The notes beneath the pieces were generated by a model. The model did not search any database and had not been told where the DNA came from. It saw nothing but the letters and a program-made list of their open reading frames with translations. A stretch of 64,000 nt of DNA from CAXBCP01 sp963974055 (GTDB lineage: Bacteria; Pseudomonadota; Alphaproteobacteria; MPNO01; UBA830), in assembly GCA_963974055.1 (NCBI GenBank), contig CAXBCP010000007.1, positions 1 to 64,000 on the forward strand. The letters are read 5' to 3'. Made by a program: the position numbers and the translations under genes. Positions 17,491-25,701 of the stretch are shown here, piece after piece. Numbering within the stretch: the stretch's first letter is position 1; each line of letters begins with the position of its first letter.

Positions 17491-19428
17491 GTGAACGATC
17501 CGCAAACGCCCGGCGCGTCCCGTCTTTCGAAGGCGGGGCGCGCCGTTGTTAACGGTGGGGCCGTTCTTGTCTCGCTGGGGTCCGTCGCCTGGGCGGCCGA
17601 CCTGTACAGGGAAGTCGGGCTGGTCCTCTATACCGAACAGTTCCTGTCCGCGATGCTCGCCCTGGCGTTGCCGGTGGTGTTCCTGAACGTTCCGGCCGTC
17701 AAGGGGCGAACCGGGCCGGTGCCGTGGTATGACATTCTTGCCGCCATCTCCGGGTTTGCCGCCCTGGCCTATGTGGCGGCAGTGTATCCGCGTCTCGCCA
17801 ATGAACTGGTTTATCAGCCCCTGGATGCGCTGATCGTCAGCGCGGTGATCCTGGGCCTGATTATCGAAGGGCTGCGACGCAGCGTCGGCAAGGTTCTCGT
17901 CGGTGTCATCCTGGTCTTCATTGCCTACGCGCTGTGGGGCCATCACATTCCCGGCAAACTGGTCGGGCGCAGTGTCGAGACGACGACTGTTATCATCAAT
18001 CTGGCGCTCGACCCGCAGGCCCTGCTCGGCACGCCGATGATCATCGCCACAACAGTGGTCATTGCCTTCCTGTTGCTCGGCCAGATCCTTTTCGCCTCCG
18101 GCGGCTCGGCGTTTTTTACAGGGATCGCGATGGCCCTGATGGGCGGCTATCGTGGTGGTGGCGCGAAGATCGCGGTCACCGCATCCGGGTTGTTCGGATC
18201 GATCTCCGGCAGTGCAGTGTCCAACGTGCTGTCGACCGGCGTTATCACGATCCCGCTCATGCGCGAATCCGGATATTCGGCCGAATCCGCAGGCGCCATC
18301 GAAGCGGTCGCCTCGACGGGCGGCCAGCTGATGCCGCCATTGATGGGCGCCTCCGCCTTCGTCATGGCGGAATTTCTGGAAATTCCCTATGCCGATGTCG
18401 TGCTCGCGGCCCTGGTGCCGGCGGTCCTCTATTATTTCGCCCTGTTTGTTGTCGCGGACCTGGAAGCCGCCCGGACCGGTATCACCAAGATCGACCGCGG
18501 CGCATTGCCCGCCGCCGGCAAGGTTTTGCGCGCCGGCTGGTTCTTTCCGCTGCCCTTCGGGTTTCTGATCTATGCGCTGTTCGTCCTGAACCTTCGTCCG
18601 GAAACGGCGGCGCTCTATTCCGCGCTGGTGCTGCTGATCTGCGCCGCGATCTTCGGGTATGAAGGAAAACGCATATCGCCGTCAGGGCTCCTGGGAGCAT
18701 TGCGCGATACGGGCCTGGCCGCGGTCGAGCTGATCCTTATTGTCGCGGCGGCGGGTCTCGTTATCGGCGTGCTGAACCTGTCCGGGCTCAGCTTCGGGCT
18801 CACCCTGTCCCTGGTCCAGCTCGGCGGGGGGAACCTGTTTGTCCTGCTCGGTCTCGCTGCCGTGATCTGTATCGTGCTCGGGATGGGAATGCCGACCCTG
18901 GGGGTCTATGTGCTGGTGGCTGCGCTGGTCGCCCCGGCGCTGGTCGAAGTCGGCGTCGATATCGTCGCGGCGCATATGTTCGTGCTGTATTTCGGCATGA
19001 TGTCGATGATTACCCCACCGGTCGCCATCGCCGCCTTTGCCGCCGCAAGCCTGACCCGGGCCGATCCGATGCGCACGGGATATGCAGCGGTGAAATTCGG
19101 CTGGCTCGCCTATGTCATTCCGTTCCTGTTCGTGCTGTCGCCGACCCTGATCCTGAAGGGGGAGACCGGCGCGATCGTGCTCGCCGTGACGACGGCTCTG
19201 GTCGGCGTGTGGCTTGTATCCGTCGCCGTCGCCGGCTACGCCACACGGCCCCTCAACGGGGTCATGCGGCTCGCGTTCGCCGTCTGCGGACTGGCGGCGC
19301 TGATGCCGGCCGGGGCGTTTTCGGGCGGGCATTGGGTCGATATTGCCGGCGTCGGGGTCGGGGTGGCGCTCGCAGTGCGTGAACGGGTTGCCGTCCGGTC
19401 CCGGAACACGTCTGCCGCGGCGGAATAA
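17491..19428 (+). CDS. TRAP transporter fused permease subunit (DctQM, TAXI type)
   Basis: An inner-membrane protein of 645 residues with roughly 16-18 hydrophobic segments. It joins the small (DctQ) and large (DctM) TRAP subunits, as usual for TAXI systems. The fused-permease core is recognisable in ASGLFGSISGSAVSNVLSTGVITIPLM and in AIEAVASTGGQLMPPLMG, and later in GMGMPTLGVYVLVAALVAPAL and GMMSMITPPVAIAAFAAA. It starts with GTG at 17491, 12 bp after the binding-protein stop. It would work with that protein in ion-gradient-driven uptake. Confidence 0.93.
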   Translation: MNDPQTPGASRLSKAGRAVVNGGAVLVSLGSVAWAADLYREVGLVLYTEQFLSAMLALALPVVFLNVPAVKGRTGPVPWYDILAAISGFAALAYVAAVYPRLANELVYQPLDALIVSAVILGLIIEGLRRSVGKVLVGVILVFIAYALWGHHIPGKLVGRSVETTTVIINLALDPQALLGTPMIIATTVVIAFLLLGQILFASGGSAFFTGIAMALMGGYRGGGAKIAVTASGLFGSISGSAVSNVLSTGVITIPLMRESGYSAESAGAIEAVASTGGQLMPPLMGASAFVMAEFLEIPYADVVLAALVPAVLYYFALFVVADLEAARTGITKIDRGALPAAGKVLRAGWFFPLPFGFLIYALFVLNLRPETAALYSALVLLICAAIFGYEGKRISPSGLLGALRDTGLAAVELILIVAAAGLVIGVLNLSGLSFGLTLSLVQLGGGNLFVLLGLAAVICIVLGMGMPTLGVYVLVAALVAPALVEVGVDIVAAHMFVLYFGMMSMITPPVAIAAFAAASLTRADPMRTGYAAVKFGWLAYVIPFLFVLSPTLILKGETGAIVLAVTTALVGVWLVSVAVAGYATRPLNGVMRLAFAVCGLAALMPAGAFSGGHWVDIAGVGVGVALAVRERVAVRSRNTSAAAE

Positions 19429-19443
19429 GACTGCCGTCGACCG

Positions 19444-19899
19444 CTAGTTCACGTTTTCGTACATTTCGAGGCCCTCGATCTCGTCGGGGTTCTCGGTGCG
19501 GGCGCGCAACTCGATCACGTTCCGGTCGGGGTCGCGCACGAACAGCGATACATGACCGTCGCTGCCGAACATCACCGGGCCCTGGGTAATGGCGACGCCG
19601 TTTTCCTTGAGCACCTCCATGGTGTCCACGATGGACGACACCCGCAGCGCCAGATGGGTGATGCCGGCATATTTGGTATCTGCGTCCATCAGGATATTGC
19701 TGCCGTCGTGTTCCTTCGCCGCGTTCACGATCAGGTTGATCTCCACGTCCTGCGGGTTGCGGATGATAATGACCGGATCGAAATCCACCTTCGTCAGCAA
19801 TTCGAATCCGAGCATTTCATAGAACGCGATCGCCCGGTCCGGGTCGGCGACGCGGATGCCGGTATGGTCCACCCGTTCGACGTTGATTGTGGCGCCCAT
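19444..19899 (-). CDS. VOC family protein (glyoxalase/extradiol dioxygenase fold)
   Basis: A 151-residue single VOC domain with paired beta-alpha-beta-beta-beta modules: VDHTGIRVADPDRAIAFYEMLGFELL at the N-terminus and ITHLALRVSSIVDTMEVLKENG in the second half. Candidate metal ligands are His10, His near residue 80 and Glu in RDPDRNVIELRAR. The family covers glyoxalases, isomerases, resistance proteins and dioxygenases, so the reaction is unknown. The ATG at 19899 gives the normal length; an upstream start adding 18 residues has no support. It is convergent with the TRAP operon and downstream of the GMC oxidoreductase gene. Confidence 0.8.
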   Translation of the reverse strand: MGATINVERVDHTGIRVADPDRAIAFYEMLGFELLTKVDFDPVIIIRNPQDVEINLIVNAAKEHDGSNILMDADTKYAGITHLALRVSSIVDTMEVLKENGVAITQGPVMFGSDGHVSLFVRDPDRNVIELRARTENPDEIEGLEMYENVN

Positions 19900-19927
19900 G
19901 GAAATGTCCCCTGCTATTTGACGTGAA

Positions 19928-21559
19928 CTAGGCCGCAACCTCGATCGGGGCAAGCGGCGTGCGGCCGCGCATCAGGTCGGCCGCGCGTTCGGCAAAGGCG
20001 ATCGTCGGCGCGTTGATATTGCCGCCCAGCATGTCCGGGAAGACCGACGCATCGACAACCCGCAGGTTTTCGGCGCCGCGCACCCTGAATTCGGGATCGA
20101 CCACGGCCATGTCGTCGCTGTCCGGCCCCATCTTGCATGTGCCGAGCGGGTGGTGGACGGTCCACGCCGTGCGCTTGATGAATGCGTCGAGGGATTCGTC
20201 CTTCGGCTGGATTTCCGGGCCGCGGAATCCGTCCAGCGCTTTCTGGCCCGCGATTTCCTTGACGATGGCGATGCCGTCTTTCAGGGTTTTCCAGTCGGCC
20301 GGGTCGGACAGGAAGTTCTGGTGGATCTTCGCGTGATCCGCCGGGTTGGCGGAGGCGAGCTTCAGTTCGCCCCGGCTTTTTGGGTGCAGCACCACGGGGC
20401 GGACCATAAAGGCGTCTTTCGGCTTCTTGCCGACCAGCGGCATCCAGGGCTGCGATTCCGGCGGAATGAACCGCGCCAGCAATTGAATGTCCGGCTGGGC
20501 CATGCCCTCCTGGGACGAGATATAGCCCGTCAGCGGTCCGGGCATTTCGGTCGCGAACCCGGTGCCGAACAGATAGGCCTGCGCCATTGACAGTGCGAGC
20601 CGGTCCCAGCGCAGCGTGCCGACGAACGGCCCGTCGCCGATACGTTCGTATTCGACGCCGACGGATAAGTGGTCCTGCAGGTTCTGGCCGACGCCTTTCA
20701 GGTCGATCGCGGTCGAAATGCCGTGTTCGGCCAGGTGATCGCTGTTGCCGATACCCGACAGCATCAGCAGTTGCGGCGAATTGATCACGCCGCCGGCGAC
20801 AACCACTTCGCGCTCGGCGCGGGCGGTGGTAATGGCGTTGCCGCCGGTCGAATATTCGACGCCGATGGCCTTCGTGCCCTCCATCACGACCCGGTGGGCC
20901 AGCGCATTGGTGATGACCGTCAGGTTCGAGCGTTTCATGGCGGGGCGCAGATAGGCGACCGCCGCGCTGCAGCGCCGGCCGTTGCGGATGGTCGATTGCA
21001 GGGTGCCGAGCCCTTCGTTCTGGTGGCCGTTGTAATCGGCGGTACGCGAATAGCCCGCCTGTTCGCCGGCCTGGAGCCAGGCTTCTAGCAGGGGATCGGG
21101 ATATTTGTTTTCGATCGTCGTCAGCGGTCCGCCGGTGCCGCGCAGGGGCTGGTCGCCCTTTTCCCAGTCTTCCGACTTGATGAAATAGGGCAGGATATCG
21201 GCATAGGACCAGCCGGTGCAGCCGTTGCGGCTCCACCGGTCGTAATCCTCGCGGTGGCAGCGGACATAGGCCATCGCATTGATCGACGATGAGCCGCCAA
21301 GGACCTTGCCGCGGGCGCATTCGACCTTCCGATTGTTGAATTCGCCTTCTTCTTCGGTGAAGTAGCCCCAGTCGTAGAGCCGTTCGAACAGAATTTTGCC
21401 CCAGCCGAGGGGGACGGTGATGATGGGGCTGCGATCGCTGCCGCCGGCCTCGATGACGAGTACCTGCGTGTCGGGGTCTTCCGTCAGGCGGTTGGCCAGC
21501 GTGCAGCCTGCCGATCCGGCGCCGACAATCACGTAATCGTAGCTTTTCCCGTTGCTCAT
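19928..21559 (-). CDS. GMC family oxidoreductase (choline dehydrogenase-like)
   Basis: An FAD-dependent alcohol dehydrogenase/oxidase of 543 residues. The dinucleotide-binding GAGSAGCTLANRL is at the N-terminus with the Glu-ending second strand VLVIEAGGSD. The GMC signatures follow (GKVLGGSSSINAM; GVINSPQLLMLSGIG), and the active-site region WTVHHPLGTCKMG carries the catalytic His. The closest general type is choline or aliphatic alcohol dehydrogenase, but the substrate is not identifiable. The gene is divergent from the adenine-deaminase-type gene, with 79 bp between the starts, and its stop is 28 bp from the VOC start. Confidence 0.9.
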   Translation of the reverse strand: MSNGKSYDYVIVGAGSAGCTLANRLTEDPDTQVLVIEAGGSDRSPIITVPLGWGKILFERLYDWGYFTEEEGEFNNRKVECARGKVLGGSSSINAMAYVRCHREDYDRWSRNGCTGWSYADILPYFIKSEDWEKGDQPLRGTGGPLTTIENKYPDPLLEAWLQAGEQAGYSRTADYNGHQNEGLGTLQSTIRNGRRCSAAVAYLRPAMKRSNLTVITNALAHRVVMEGTKAIGVEYSTGGNAITTARAEREVVVAGGVINSPQLLMLSGIGNSDHLAEHGISTAIDLKGVGQNLQDHLSVGVEYERIGDGPFVGTLRWDRLALSMAQAYLFGTGFATEMPGPLTGYISSQEGMAQPDIQLLARFIPPESQPWMPLVGKKPKDAFMVRPVVLHPKSRGELKLASANPADHAKIHQNFLSDPADWKTLKDGIAIVKEIAGQKALDGFRGPEIQPKDESLDAFIKRTAWTVHHPLGTCKMGPDSDDMAVVDPEFRVRGAENLRVVDASVFPDMLGGNINAPTIAFAERAADLMRGRTPLAPIEVAA

Positions 21560-21638
21560 TAATCGTAACCCCTGTTTTCCGGCATTGTTATCCGCCTGTA
21601 AGATAGCATATGGATTTTACATCCCAATAGGGTGCGCC

Positions 21639-22655
21639 ATGACTGTTTCGGACGATTTCATCCGCGGCCTGCCGAAGGCCGAACTGCATCTGCATATCGA
21701 AGGCAGTTTCGAACCGGAGCTGATGTTCGAGATCGCGCGGCGCAACGGGGTGGAAATCCCCTACGCGACCGTCGACGACCTCAAGGCAGCCTATGATTTT
21801 GCCGACCTTCAGGAATTTCTCGATCTTTATTACGCGGGGATGAGCGTCCTGCGGACCGAGCGGGATTTCTACGACCTTACAGCCGCCTATGTGGCGCGCG
21901 CCGTCGCCGACGGCGTGGTGCATACCGAAATATTTTTCGACCCGCAGGGGCATACGGTGCGCGGGGTCGCGTTCGAGACGGCGCTGGACGGGATATGGCG
22001 TGCGCTGTGCGATGCCGAGACCGAACACGGCATTACGTCGCGCATCATCATGTGTTTTCTGCGTCATCTCGACGAGGACGAGGCGTTTCCGGTGCTGGAA
22101 CAGGCATTGGCGCATCGCGACCGGATAATCGGTGTCGGGCTGGATTCATCAGAGCTCGGGAATCCGCCGCAAAAGTATCAGCGCGTGTTCGCGAAGGCGC
22201 GCGATGCCGGTTTCAGGCTCGTTGCCCATGCGGGCGAGGAAGGCCCGGCGGCATATGTGCGCGATACGCTGGACCTGCTGAAGGTCGACCGGGTCGATCA
22301 CGGCAATGCGGCGATGGCCGACCCCGATCTGGTCGCGCGTCTCGCCGGGGAAAAGATACCGCTGACGGTCTGTCCGCTGTCGAATTACCGGCTGCAGGGC
22401 GTGACCGACATGTCGGAACACCCCCTGCGGGCAATGCTCGACGCGGGTCTCGTCGCGACCGTGAACTCCGACGATCCCGCCTATTTCGGCGGCTACGTGC
22501 TCGACAATTATATCGCGGTGCGCGACGCACTCGGTTTGTCTCAGGAAGAGATCGTGACGCTGGCGAAGAATTCTTTCAGTGGATCGTTCCTGGACGCGGG
22601 GATGAAGGCGGACTGGCTCAGTAGGATAGACGCCGCCGCCGGACAGTACCGATAG
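21639..22655 (+). CDS. Adenine deaminase / adenosine deaminase family protein
   Basis: A zinc deaminase of 338 residues. The metal ligands are visible as ELHLHIEGS (His17, His19), the catalytic HAGEEGP, and the late NSDDPAYFGG. VDHGNAAM and CPLSNYRLQG are also conserved. The HIEGSFEPELMFEIARRNG start and TEIFFDPQGHTVRGV segment favour the adenine-deaminase subgroup over true adenosine deaminase (family knowledge from memory). It would convert adenine to hypoxanthine. The ATG at 21639 is chosen because an upstream 29-residue extension would overlap the divergent GMC start. Its 3' end overlaps the convergent PEP-CTERM gene by 38 bp. Confidence 0.88.
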   Translation: MTVSDDFIRGLPKAELHLHIEGSFEPELMFEIARRNGVEIPYATVDDLKAAYDFADLQEFLDLYYAGMSVLRTERDFYDLTAAYVARAVADGVVHTEIFFDPQGHTVRGVAFETALDGIWRALCDAETEHGITSRIIMCFLRHLDEDEAFPVLEQALAHRDRIIGVGLDSSELGNPPQKYQRVFAKARDAGFRLVAHAGEEGPAAYVRDTLDLLKVDRVDHGNAAMADPDLVARLAGEKIPLTVCPLSNYRLQGVTDMSEHPLRAMLDAGLVATVNSDDPAYFGGYVLDNYIAVRDALGLSQEEIVTLAKNSFSGSFLDAGMKADWLSRIDAAAGQYR

Positions 22656-23379
22656 CGGCGACACCGAATACGAACAGCATAAGAGTCCCTGGCGCAGGCA
22701 ATTCCGGGACCGGCGGGGTTTCCGGTTCCGGCTCGCCGCCGACCGGCGTAAACGTGTAGGTGACGTCCCAAGTATAGTCCCACTGGCTGCTGAACGTGGC
22801 TTCGCCGTCCACGGTCGCAAAGACGCTGCTGCTTGGAGCAAACTGACCGTTTCCGACGAATGCCGCGATGTCTGCGACGTCTGAAAAAACGTAGCTGGCG
22901 GAAAGCTCGGTGTTCGCCGCGGTGTCGTTGTCGGAACAGACTCCGCCGACCGGCGCAATGCAGCTGACGGTCGTGACGACTGTCGGCGTGGAGAGGGAGA
23001 GGCTCACACTGCCGAGCGACAGCGAGAAATACTGGGTGAGCGCACTTTCCACGGTGGGCGAGCAGGGCGGCTGGTTGACGTACCCGGTCGCTTCGCAGAA
23101 CACCGACAGGGAGACCGGTGCAGGAGTTGTCGTCTGGGTAAACGAGAAGGAGACGCCGGTCAGCGTACCGAGCGCCGGATCAAAGAGGTTCAGCGCCTGA
23201 AAGCTTCCAATATAGAGTCCGAGACCCCGATCTGTGCTGGCGAGATTCAGCGACTCCGAGCCGCCGTTCGAGTTTGAAATGGTTGCACCGAGAGCCGGTC
23301 CGGCAAGCCCTGCACCAAGTCCGATTGCCCAGATAGAGGAAAATAAAAGGGCTGCTGCCCGAAGTCTGCGCGTCAACAT
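22618..23379 (-). CDS. PEP-CTERM-like sorting signal protein, secreted
   Basis: A 253-residue exported protein of unknown function. Residues 1-32 form a signal peptide (Arg-rich start, hydrophobic core, cleavage near ALGA). The middle is Ser/Thr-rich, beta-strand-like and has four Cys. The last 30 residues form a tripartite tail of a PELPAPGTL motif, a hydrophobic segment (LMLFVFGVAAIG) and an RRRR-type basic end, which is the PEP-CTERM/exosortase architecture. A Pro/Glu linker precedes it. The core motif is PAP rather than PEP. No exosortase or polysaccharide gene is present in this window. Confidence 0.78.
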   Translation of the reverse strand: MLTRRLRAAALLFSSIWAIGLGAGLAGPALGATISNSNGGSESLNLASTDRGLGLYIGSFQALNLFDPALGTLTGVSFSFTQTTTPAPVSLSVFCEATGYVNQPPCSPTVESALTQYFSLSLGSVSLSLSTPTVVTTVSCIAPVGGVCSDNDTAANTELSASYVFSDVADIAAFVGNGQFAPSSSVFATVDGEATFSSQWDYTWDVTYTFTPVGGEPEPETPPVPELPAPGTLMLFVFGVAAIGTVRRRRLSY

Positions 23380-23745
23380 ATACTACCACGTTCCTACTAC
23401 TAAGTTTCTGCATGTCGGATGGAGCGTCCCAACCGACCCCTCAATTTTATCGAAATCGCGGTCGTCATGAGCGATTCACTGTCGATGAGACTGGGTACAA
23501 CAGGCGGTCCGTCGGGTCAAACCATGAAGGATTTATCGTTAATATGCGTAAGAGGAGGGCGGTCCAAATACTGAAGAGGCGCCAATATTAACCTGTTTGG
23601 TCCCGATAGCGTTTGCTGGAGCGTCGTTACGACAGGGAGGATAAAAATGTCTGACGGTCCCGGAAACCGCCATGCGTTAAGTCTTTCTTCGATAAATCCG
23701 GGGATACTCCGTTTCGTTTTGTAGAGTTCAAGTGAGACATTCACA
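23380..23745. other. 366-bp intergenic region, no gene recognised
   Basis: This holds the presumed promoter of the PEP-CTERM-like gene (leftward) and of the 67-residue small protein gene (rightward). It is more AT-rich than its surroundings. I see only very short frames, none with a convincing ribosome site, and no clear terminator, repeat or RNA structure. Confidence 0.5.
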
Positions 23746-23949
23746 ATGCGCAAATCCGAAGATATTCAACCCGGTCAGCATTTTCGTGCCAGCGAAGGCC
23801 TTCTTTGGGAGGTCGATACGCTGAGCGATCTGTCGACGTCCATCCCGCACGTCAAAATGGTTGGCGTCAGCGACCGGTCGGTTACAAAAATTATAGCGGT
23901 AAGCGTGTTGCTCGATCAGTCGCGTTTCCAGGCTCTGCCGGCCGCATAA
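23746..23949 (+). CDS. Small conserved-looking protein of unknown function
   Basis: A 67-residue acidic/hydrophobic protein starting RKSEDIQPGQHFRASEGLLWEV. It reads like a single small beta-rich domain (GQ-F turn, then LLWEVDTLSD, HVKMVGVSDRSVTKIIAVSVLLD), with no membrane segment or Cys. I do not recognise a family. Coding status is supported by the composition and the palindromic structure right after the stop, but the ribosome binding site is weak (GTGAGAC). Confidence 0.6.
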   Translation: MRKSEDIQPGQHFRASEGLLWEVDTLSDLSTSIPHVKMVGVSDRSVTKIIAVSVLLDQSRFQALPAA

Positions 23950-23980
23950 TAAGGCTGTCGCAGCAGAGCCAGAATGAAAC

Positions 23981-24009
23981 GAGCCCGGCACGGGGCCGGG
24001 CTCATTGTT
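23981..24009 (+). terminator. Probable intrinsic terminator, convergent
   Basis: A perfect 9-bp stem GAGCCCGGC / GCCGGGCTC with a 5-nt loop is followed by ATTGTT. It sits between the 67-residue protein gene and the convergent 57-residue protein gene. The T tract is weak. Confidence 0.55.
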
Positions 24010-24038
24010 CGTACCTGGTTCGGCGGCTGCCAGGAAAT

Positions 24039-24212
24039 TCAGTCGCGGGGCTGCCAGGTATGGGTCACCGCCGAATAGATCAGCTTCGGGACCCGCCGGA
24101 GCTGTCGCGCGAAGGCGATCAGGTCTGCGCTTGTATTGGGCCGTTCGACCTTGGGCAGGGGGCGCTGCGCTTCCTGCCAGATGGCGTTGAAGTAAACCGA
24201 GAGCGAATCCAT
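24039..24212 (-). CDS. Small protein of unknown function
   Basis: A 57-residue basic protein starting MDSLSVYFNAIWQEAQ and ending YSAVTHTWQPRD. The start at 24212 is preceded by a strong AAGGAGA ribosome binding site (24219-24226 region), which decides against a 35-residue upstream extension. It is probably helical in the middle (ADLIAFARQLRRVPKLIYSAV). No family is recognised. The gene is divergent from the XRE regulator, and the shared upstream region is full of palindromes, so the regulator may control it (inference). Confidence 0.65.
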   Translation of the reverse strand: MDSLSVYFNAIWQEAQRPLPKVERPNTSADLIAFARQLRRVPKLIYSAVTHTWQPRD

Positions 24213-24233
24213 GGTCCGTCTCCTTCTATCGCG

Positions 24234-24256
24234 GGGGATGCCGGGATGGCATCCCC
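24234..24256 (-). promoter_or_regulatory. Hairpin in the presumed leader of the 57-residue protein gene
   Basis: A perfect 9-bp inverted repeat GGGGATGCC / GGCATCCCC with a 5-nt centre lies about 20 bp upstream of the start at 24212 on the minus strand. In RNA it would form a stem just before the ribosome site; in DNA it could bind a protein. Confidence 0.45.
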
Positions 24257-24262
24257 TCAAAG

Positions 24263-24340
24263 GCGCACATCGTGCGCTGTCGAGGGCAGATATAGACGCA
24301 CCTCGTGCGCCTTTCAAGAAAATAAACGCACGAAGTGCGC
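24263..24340. repeat. Three copies of a 15-bp palindrome in the divergent intergenic region
   Basis: The copies are GCGCAC-ATC-GTGCGC (24263-24277), ACGCAC-CTC-GTGCGC (24296-24310) and ACGCAC-GAA-GTGCGC (24326-24340). Arms of 5-6 bp flank a variable 3-bp centre, and centres are spaced 33 and 30 bp, about three helical turns. They look like operators for a dimeric regulator, most simply the adjacent XRE protein. The third copy is followed by seven T and could also act as a short intrinsic terminator. Confidence 0.65.
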
Positions 24341-24424
24341 TTTTTTTGGTTTTCTGTTATTTATCGGGCCTCAGCCGGCGGGTATGATCCGCGCCTGTCG
24401 GGGGAACGACCGCATGTGGGGAAC

Positions 24425-24673
24425 ATGAACAAGCACAAAGAGGTAAACGGGCCCGGCATGTCGCCGGCCGAATTCAAACGCTGGCGCAAATCTCTGAAAA
24501 TGTCGCAGAAAGAAGCGGCGGATGCGCTCGGACTCAAGCGGCGGATCGTCCAGTATTACGAAAAGGGCGAGCGCAATGGCGACCGCGTCGAAGTACCCAA
24601 GACCGTGCGACTGGCCTGTTACGCCCTGTCCCAAGGGTGCAACGACTATACCGGTCCGGGCAGCCCCGACTGA
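24425..24673 (+). CDS. XRE/Cro-type helix-turn-helix DNA-binding protein
   Basis: An 82-residue protein made essentially of one HTH_3-type domain: EFKRWRKSLKMSQKEAADALGLKRRIVQYYEKGER (about residues 15-50), where MSQKEAADALG and RRIVQYYEKG are the turn and recognition helix. The rest is a short C-terminal tail. The start at 24425 has GGGGAAC just upstream; an internal ATG at 24458 would remove the first 11 residues without harming the domain. It lies beside three identical palindromes, which suggests autoregulation and control of the divergent small gene. Confidence 0.82.
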   Translation: MNKHKEVNGPGMSPAEFKRWRKSLKMSQKEAADALGLKRRIVQYYEKGERNGDRVEVPKTVRLACYALSQGCNDYTGPGSPD

Positions 24674-24689
24674 CCGCCTCGCCCCGGCG

Positions 24690-25628
24690 TCAGGTCAGGA
24701 ACCCGATCACGACGGCCAGCGTCCCTGCGGAAACTGCCGTCGACAATAGAATGGAAGACGTCACCGGACCGGCGAAGGTCCGGTATTGTTGCGCGACCGT
24801 AAACACGGTGGCGCCGACCGGGATTGCGGCCATCATCGTGGCAACGCCGGTGGTAAATGCATCGAGGGCGAAGACCTGCGTGCATAACAGCCAGACGATC
24901 ACCGGATGCACGGCCAGTTTGAAGCCGATCATCGTCGCGGTTTCTCCGGGCCGGCCGGCGATTTTGTATTCGGCGAGGCTGGCACCGAGCACGAACAGGG
25001 CGCAGGGTCCGGCGGCGCCCGACATCATGTCGATATAGCGTTCGACCGGCAGCGCAAGCCCGATACCGGTAAAGCTCCAGCCGGCGCCGGTGACGATGGC
25101 GATCAGGATCGGGTTGCGCGCCATTGCCCTGACCGGCGCGATCACGATGCGGGCGAGGCTTTTCTGGCTGGCGCGGCCGCGCGATATTTCGATCTGTGCG
25201 ATCGTAACCGGCAGCAGCAGAAGCGTATTGAACGCAATCAGCGTCGTGATCGGACCCACCGCGTCGTCGCCGAAAGTCAGCACGATCAGCGGCAGGCCGA
25301 GCAGGACCGTGTTCGAAAACCCGGCGCCCATGCCCATCAGGGCCAGTTCTTCGCCGGGAAGACGGAACGCGGCCCGGGAAAATACGATGATCAGCGCCAT
25401 CGCGATCAGGCTGCCGCCGAAATACGCCGCGGCGATGAGCGGCTCGACCCCGTCGAAGGCGCGGCCGCTTGCCAGTTTGCCGAACAGTAATGTCGGCAGT
25501 GCGACGTAGAAGACGAAATTGTTGAAATAAGTTGTCGCCGCCGGGGTCCATTTCGGCGTTCTGGCGACGGCATAGCCGACGACGATCAGCGCAAAGACCG
25601 GCGCGATGATGTTCAGGATGGCATTCAT
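24690..25628 (-). CDS. AEC family transporter (auxin efflux carrier-like permease)
   Basis: An inner-membrane carrier of 312 residues with about ten hydrophobic segments. The family-typical N-terminus is IIAPVFALIVVGYAVAR, followed by NNFVFYVALPTLLFGKLA; the middle contains the amphipathic GFSNTVLLGLPLIVLTFGDDA and the C-terminal half repeats the bundle. AEC proteins move small organic anions such as malonate or malate, and no substrate can be assigned here. It is in the same direction as the MarR and LLM genes further right but separated by 73 bp. Confidence 0.85.
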   Translation of the reverse strand: MNAILNIIAPVFALIVVGYAVARTPKWTPAATTYFNNFVFYVALPTLLFGKLASGRAFDGVEPLIAAAYFGGSLIAMALIIVFSRAAFRLPGEELALMGMGAGFSNTVLLGLPLIVLTFGDDAVGPITTLIAFNTLLLLPVTIAQIEISRGRASQKSLARIVIAPVRAMARNPILIAIVTGAGWSFTGIGLALPVERYIDMMSGAAGPCALFVLGASLAEYKIAGRPGETATMIGFKLAVHPVIVWLLCTQVFALDAFTTGVATMMAAIPVGATVFTVAQQYRTFAGPVTSSILLSTAVSAGTLAVVIGFLT

Positions 25629-25701
25629 GGATGCGCCGGGGGGAACGGGTACGGATTGCTGCGGTTACCCGGTGGCGCACCCGGGAGGTGCGATTCGCGG
25701 T

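Noticed and set aside
22618..22655. Convergent overlap of deaminase and PEP-CTERM genes as a sign of frameshift
   Set aside because: Both proteins end normally (deaminase length is standard, the sorting tail is complete), so the overlap looks genuine.
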